Assembly (NCBI GenBank): GCA_018365455.1
Contig: JAGZJZ010000022.1
Coordinates: forward strand, 1 to 64,000
Source: Clostridiales bacterium
GTDB taxonomy: Bacteria; Bacillota; Clostridia; Lachnospirales; Lachnospiraceae
Direction of reading: 5' to 3'
DNA length: 64,000 nucleotides
Shown here: positions 59,606 to 64,000 of the stretch, in pieces
How the letters are laid out: each line of letters starts with the position of its first letter
Numbering within the stretch: position 1 is the stretch's first letter
The notes under the pieces: model-generated
Told to the model about the DNA's origin: nothing
The model's database searches: none
Seen by the model: only the letters and a program-made list of their open reading frames with translations
Made by a program: the position numbers and the translations under genes

Positions 59606-61969
59606 TTACTCTGCAAGATAAAGGTTTACTTTCTGCATAACTGCTTTTACCGCTTCATCGATACTTGTAGTTCCATTCAGGCAGTCATCTGCTGCACTGT
59701 TTACTGCTTCCCGTATAATGCTGTCTGTGTTTGCAGGTGTAGTCAGTCCTTCTGCTAATGTCTTAAATTCTGCAGCCTGTTCTTCGGTAGGCCATTTCAG
59801 TTCCAGAGAGATATCTACACCACTTTCACTAACAGTAGAAACCGTCATTGCAGGAACACTATTTCCAGCTTCATCTGTAAAAATATGATCAAAAGCTGCT
59901 TTATTTACCGGGAATCCCCCTCCCTGGCTTACGGTCTGGGCATCTTTGGATAACATGAAAGATGCCAGTTTTTCTGCAGACTCTTTGTTCGCCGCCTTAC
60001 TGCTGATACCAATCATCGTACCAGGTATAAATACTTTGGAAGCCTGGCCATCCAGTGTTTTATAGCCACTGTCTTTTAACTTTCCATCAACAGCCAGTAC
60101 CTGCATAATATCATTTATAGAATTGATATTTCCGATATTTGCCATGATACTTTTTGCAAGATAACTAATGGAGTTATCTCCGATACCGCTCAAGTGAGCA
60201 AAACCTCCAAAATTCATAATCATAGAGTTATTTTCATCTGCCTGCCCATCTTTTTTATCAAGATCATAAATTTTCTTTAGCTGGGTAAAGAATTCTTTTA
60301 ATTCATCTTCCTTCAAAGTTCCGTCTTCTTTGATCCACTCTCTGGAAGATGTATCATACAATCGTTTTACTAAATCCTCCGGCTGTGTGATTCCCAATAT
60401 ATCCGTATCTGCATTTTCCTGTTTCATGCCTTCCAAAGTTTCAGCAAGGGTCTTTAAATCTTTCATACCATCCAGGTTCTTCTTAGCGGACTGAATAGCC
60501 GGTACAATGAATCTGGTTGGTATGGCGTAGGTTTTACCATCTTTTTCGTATGGTTTTGTAATATTTTCCATGAGCCCATCCTGTTTGGAGACATTTTTTA
60601 TGATTTCACTCATATCTTCCAGCAGACCTTTATTCTCATATGAATCAATGGACATACCATCTAATATAAACAGATCCGGCCCTTTTCCAGCCATTATATT
60701 CGTATTTAAAGTTCGAATTGCATCGGATACTGTGACACCATCATCGCCGGTAAGCCCAACTTCATAATTTACACGAATATCCGGATTTTGTTTCTGGAAT
60801 AATGCAATTGCCTGCCGTACTTCTGCATTTTCATTCAATGAGTAGATATTGACTTCTTTTTCCGGAACAGACGGAGTATCTTCGGAATATGTATACCGTA
60901 CCAGATGACTGCTCATATCTTTCCGGTAAGCCAGGAAGAATGTACCGTCTTTCATTGCTGCCATATTGCTGAATGAAACACTTGGATCCGCTATAGAATT
61001 TAATGATCCATCTACAAGCTGTTCGGATACATTACCACCCAGGACATGGCGGAAAATACCCTGTTTATTGCAATAGTAAAGAATATTATCTTCTTTCCCT
61101 CCCTGCAGGAGAACATCCGATTCACCTCCGCCAACCAAAATGCCTTTGTTTTCATTCTTGATCCCAAGCTGCTCATTCAGTACCTCATCCTTTTCCATGG
61201 CACTTCCTGTAGTCATATCATAGTAATAAACGCCGCTGCTTGCATATGCCGCCAATGTATTTCCTATAAAACCTGTATTGGTAAAGTAAGCATTACTGTT
61301 TTCGATAGATTTCAGCACTGCTCCGTTTGCGGGATCAACAATGTGAATTTTTCCATCCATTCCCAGACCTACTAATTTGTTGTCCGGTGAATATTTCCAG
61401 CTGTTCAAATACTGTGGTATTTCCATCTGACCGCTTTGTGACCCACTGTCACCTGCTTTGCTGCCTCCCATAGCCACCGGTAAGGAAGCGGCTTTTCCCG
61501 AATCATCCATTGTCCAGTAGCCGATCTCTACTTCTCCCTGCCCGCTTTGCATATCTATTTTAGAATAATCAGTTATGATTGCAGCTGCGCCTCCCTTTGG
61601 TGACAGGGCTACAGAAGATAAATATTTCATTTCATTTCCCTTTAATTCTTCGGGATAATCAAATACTTTCTCCCACTTCTTTCCCTGATCCCTGGTTTCC
61701 CAGACACCTCCGGAATACTTTTCCCCCATTCCTGCTAATCGCAGGCTGCCGTCTTCCATTTCACACAATGCCTGTATATCTGTAATTCCTTCCGGAAGAT
61801 TAACATCCTCTTCCAGATACCTCCCCATAGCAGCAGCCTCTTTTGCATTCCCTTTATCCGTGCCATTACTGCCATCCGACTGCTTGGTTCCATTCGTGGA
61901 ACACCCTGTTAAGAAGGTTGTTAACAACATCGCTGCCATAACTACTCCTGCCATCCTTTTAAGAATCAT
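59606..61969 (-). CDS. Large lipoprotein: beta-propeller-like region + family 1 solute-binding domain
   Basis: A 787-residue lipoprotein (lipobox FLTGC near residue 23). After a Ser/Gly/Asn-rich linker, residues about 50-360 have repeated short beta blades (for example GGVWETRDQGKKWEKVFD, a BNR-like sequence). Residues about 375-780 are a family 1 ABC binding-protein domain (EVNIYSLNENAEVRQAIALF). Permease genes are absent here. It lies 111 bp downstream of a sensor kinase gene on the same strand, so it may act as an extracellular sensor for the kinase or as a target gene. Confidence 0.85.
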   Translation of the reverse strand: MILKRMAGVVMAAMLLTTFLTGCSTNGTKQSDGSNGTDKGNAKEAAAMGRYLEEDVNLPEGITDIQALCEMEDGSLRLAGMGEKYSGGVWETRDQGKKWEKVFDYPEELKGNEMKYLSSVALSPKGGAAAIITDYSKIDMQSGQGEVEIGYWTMDDSGKAASLPVAMGGSKAGDSGSQSGQMEIPQYLNSWKYSPDNKLVGLGMDGKIHIVDPANGAVLKSIENSNAYFTNTGFIGNTLAAYASSGVYYYDMTTGSAMEKDEVLNEQLGIKNENKGILVGGGESDVLLQGGKEDNILYYCNKQGIFRHVLGGNVSEQLVDGSLNSIADPSVSFSNMAAMKDGTFFLAYRKDMSSHLVRYTYSEDTPSVPEKEVNIYSLNENAEVRQAIALFQKQNPDIRVNYEVGLTGDDGVTVSDAIRTLNTNIMAGKGPDLFILDGMSIDSYENKGLLEDMSEIIKNVSKQDGLMENITKPYEKDGKTYAIPTRFIVPAIQSAKKNLDGMKDLKTLAETLEGMKQENADTDILGITQPEDLVKRLYDTSSREWIKEDGTLKEDELKEFFTQLKKIYDLDKKDGQADENNSMIMNFGGFAHLSGIGDNSISYLAKSIMANIGNINSINDIMQVLAVDGKLKDSGYKTLDGQASKVFIPGTMIGISSKAANKESAEKLASFMLSKDAQTVSQGGGFPVNKAAFDHIFTDEAGNSVPAMTVSTVSESGVDISLELKWPTEEQAAEFKTLAEGLTTPANTDSIIREAVNSAADDCLNGTTSIDEAVKAVMQKVNLYLAE

Positions 61970-62039
61970 CTTACTGTAACCTCCTGTTTGTTAGAATAAT
62001 TTTACATTTCTTTTTCTCATTTTTTGCACGTTTTTATCC

Positions 62040-62066
62040 TAACAAATCCATTTGTGGATGGTTTGT
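62040..62066. other. Hairpin between the kinase and lipoprotein genes
   Basis: ACAAATCCA and TGGATggTTTGT form an imperfect stem around TTTG. It may be a processing or pausing site; without a U tract it is not a clear terminator. Confidence 0.4.
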
Positions 62067-62080
62067 ATTTTATATGTGTT

Positions 62081-63724
62081 TTAGATGGAGAATATAAATG
62101 CCACACCAGTTAAGGTATTTTCTATCCGATAGCCTGCTTTGTGTAGTTCTAGAATCATTTTAACAATATATAGCCCCAGACCGCTTCCTCCTGTATTTCT
62201 ATTTCTGGATTTTTCAACACGGTAAAATGCTTCAAATATACGGGGAACTGCTTCGTCATCCAGATGCACACCGGAATTCTCCACCCGAACCGTCAATTTC
62301 CCGTCCTCTTTATATGCTTCAATCTGAATTTTGGCTCCATCGGGAGAATAGTGGATAGCATTGCTGATAATGTTATTTACCGCCTTTTGCAGTAACTTCT
62401 TATCTCCCCAGGCATACAGATCACTGTCGAAATGATATTGAACATCCATTTCCTTTCTGATAAACAGATCATCCTGTTTATGGGCACACTCTTTTACCAT
62501 TTTCCCCAGGTCAAATTCTTCCATCTGTGGCATAAAACCGGATGCTTCCATCCTGGATACCGTCAGAATCTCCTGCACCATATCTTCCATTGTGCAGGCA
62601 ACAGAATAGGATCTGGCGAGATATTTATCCCTGTTTTTATAGATCCCAACCTGATACATCATTCCTTCCAGCTGCCCTTTCATGACGGTGATCGGCGTCT
62701 TCAGTTCATGGGATACCGCTGAGAAGAATTCAAGCCTTTTCTGTTCCAGTTTACGTTCTGTTTCAATATCTTTCTGCAGAGATTCATTGGCACTTTTCAG
62801 TTCGCTTAATGCGGTAGATAACTTCTGGGACAGTTCATTCAGGCTTGAGGACAGCACCCCGATCTCATCATTGCGTTTTTCATCACAGATCCAGTTAAAC
62901 TCCAGGCCAGACATCTTCTTTGAAATTTTACTAAGTCGTACTACCGGTCTTGTTATATACCTGGAATATAAATAAGCAGTTAACGTAGATATAAATACAA
63001 TGACAACCATAAGCCAAGGCAATATTTTATTCATCGCTTCTACCGCCTGATTTACAAACCGGTATGCCCCTAAGACGTACAGTTCATATTCCTGATCCGA
63101 TCCGGAAAAAGTAACCGGTTTTTGCATACCATAATCCACGCTGGAACGCGAAGTCATGACTGATATGTTCATGGGTGCTTCTAACAAACCATTGATGTTT
63201 GTACTTGCTGCAAGAGCGTTGGAATATGTGAGGAATGTATCCTTTTTTACAGCGCTTATGTCGTCTACCTCAATTGCACCCACGGTATTCGATGCCTGAC
63301 TGTCTTCATCGAATGCATGCGTGGTTCCCACAGCAATACTACTGGCCTTGCCAGCCGAAGTCTGATCAACTTCATTTAAAGTAATGGACAGCATCGCCTG
63401 GTTTCCAATACTTTCTACAAATCCTGACTGCACGCTGCCCGGACGCTGGATTACTTTACCGCTGGAATCCAATAATTGCAGGTCAACTGTATTATTTACA
63501 ATGAAATCATCAAATAGCGGACCGCTGTCCTCAAATTTCGTATTCTCTAAATCCGCCACAAGAGCATCCATTTTTTTATCCATATCCTCGCTGATTCCAT
63601 AAGTATAGGTCTGGGGCATAAAATAAGCGATAAAACCATATGTTACACCACAAACACAGATCAGAATCAGGCTGGTTATGAGAAATATTTTAAGTGTCAG
63701 GCTTCCTCTAATTCGTCTTATCAA
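62081..63724 (-). CDS. Two-component sensor histidine kinase
   Basis: About 547 residues. An N-terminal helix (LKIFLITSLILICVCGVTYG), a large extracellular region of some 210 residues, a second helix near 240, a HAMP domain, HisKA with FSAVSHELKTPITVMKG near 340 (phospho-His) and HATPase_c with NNIISNAIHYSP and GSGLGLYIVKM. Resembles VanS/ResE-type kinases. TTG at 63724 with GGGTGG 9 nt upstream is preferred; it overlaps the regulator gene by 17 bp, so the two are coupled. Confidence 0.9.
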   Translation of the reverse strand: MIRRIRGSLTLKIFLITSLILICVCGVTYGFIAYFMPQTYTYGISEDMDKKMDALVADLENTKFEDSGPLFDDFIVNNTVDLQLLDSSGKVIQRPGSVQSGFVESIGNQAMLSITLNEVDQTSAGKASSIAVGTTHAFDEDSQASNTVGAIEVDDISAVKKDTFLTYSNALAASTNINGLLEAPMNISVMTSRSSVDYGMQKPVTFSGSDQEYELYVLGAYRFVNQAVEAMNKILPWLMVVIVFISTLTAYLYSRYITRPVVRLSKISKKMSGLEFNWICDEKRNDEIGVLSSSLNELSQKLSTALSELKSANESLQKDIETERKLEQKRLEFFSAVSHELKTPITVMKGQLEGMMYQVGIYKNRDKYLARSYSVACTMEDMVQEILTVSRMEASGFMPQMEEFDLGKMVKECAHKQDDLFIRKEMDVQYHFDSDLYAWGDKKLLQKAVNNIISNAIHYSPDGAKIQIEAYKEDGKLTVRVENSGVHLDDEAVPRIFEAFYRVEKSRNRNTGGSGLGLYIVKMILELHKAGYRIENTLTGVAFIFSI

Positions 63725-64000
63725 TCCGATATCCCACCCCTCTGATTGTCTCAATATAATCTACATCCAGTTTCTTGCGTAAATTTTTTATATGGGTATC
63801 TACAACCCGCTCATCTCCATAAAAGTCATATTTCCAGAGTCCGTTCAACAGCGCCTGCCTAGTCAGTACTTTTCCCTGATTTAGTAGCAGCTCCCGCAAA
63901 AGTTCATATTCCCGCTGTGTTAACTCAATATTTTCACCGTCAATAAATACTTTATATCCGTCCAAGTCCAGCACCAGATTCCGGTAAACCAGCTGATTTG
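63708..64000 (-). CDS. Two-component response regulator, C-terminal part (cut by window end)
   Basis: Only the OmpR/PhoB winged-helix DNA-binding domain is inside the window: ELTQREYELLRELLLNQGKV, then TRQALLNGLW and VDTHIKNLRKKL, VGYRID. The frame stays open to 64000, so the receiver domain lies beyond. The gene precedes and overlaps the kinase gene, forming a standard regulator-kinase pair with the lipoprotein gene downstream. Confidence 0.92.
   Translation of the reverse strand, partial: NQLVYRNLVLDLDGYKVFIDGENIELTQREYELLRELLLNQGKVLTRQALLNGLWKYDFYGDERVVDTHIKNLRKKLDVDYIETIRGVGYRIDKTN

Overview
The window looks like chromosomal DNA of a spore-forming, anaerobic, low-to-mid GC Firmicute, most probably a Lachnospiraceae member (Blautia-like). 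Reasons: near-consensus sigma-A promoters with 17-18 bp spacers, strong AGGAGG ribosome sites, a SufCBDSU operon in Firmicute order, an EF-G paralogue, DUF1836 and YerC regulators, a small acidic DUF4366-like membrane protein, and a corrinoid methyltransferase operon of the acetogen type. The species assignment is inference. No rRNA, tRNA, CRISPR array or complete insertion sequence was recognised.

Layout. 0-6 kb: an EF-G-like GTPase diverges from aroF-tyrA-aroA (shikimate/tyrosine branch). 6-10 kb: a minus-strand operon of a URO-D-fold methyltransferase, a corrinoid protein, a methyltetrahydrofolate methyltransferase and DUF1638, with a compact structured repeat between the first two genes. 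10-18.4 kb: thioesterase, GGDEF-EAL membrane protein, queA, an atypical sirtuin, a MATE exporter with a long attenuator-type leader encoding a 30-residue peptide, and an RlmI-like rRNA methyltransferase. 18.6-28.9 kb: carbohydrate region with an ABC importer plus GH13 glucosidase under a LacI regulator whose operators are visible, a GH30 glycosidase with an AraC regulator, an alpha/beta hydrolase and a uracil-DNA glycosylase. Two inverted-repeat elements flank the LacI gene. 28.9-36.9 kb: a new 48-codon gene, YjbR, the suf operon with a 29-bp operator-like palindrome, GNAT, D-cysteine desulfhydrase and a secreted unknown. 37-39.8 kb: rhodanese-TtcA fusion and an Old-Yellow-Enzyme relative.

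39.9-44.4 kb is an AT-rich accessory block resembling a defence island: HNH nuclease, NUDIX hydrolase, an SRA-like + HNH protein, an SRA-like + Tudor-like protein without a nuclease, and a DUF1016/PDDEXK protein. It abuts the 3' end of an rlmD-type gene, a known integration hotspot. This is the best candidate for an undescribed multi-gene system.

44.4-64 kb is mostly core: rRNA methyltransferase, pcrA, small Lachnospiraceae-type proteins, DUF1648 and DUF1836 proteins, YerC, a PHP phosphoesterase preceded by a possible leaderless 33-codon gene, PqqD + OPT transporter, an orphan NMT1-type binding protein, a beta-hydroxyacid dehydrogenase, LysR divergent from a split chromate-type transporter, and finally a large propeller + binding-protein lipoprotein downstream of a two-component system that runs off the window end.

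Functional themes: amino-acid and cofactor biosynthesis, one-carbon/methyl metabolism, oligosaccharide uptake, Fe-S assembly and sulfur handling, plus an accessory nucleic-acid-targeting block. Start codons were chosen from visible ribosome-binding sites where these contradict the longest open frame.
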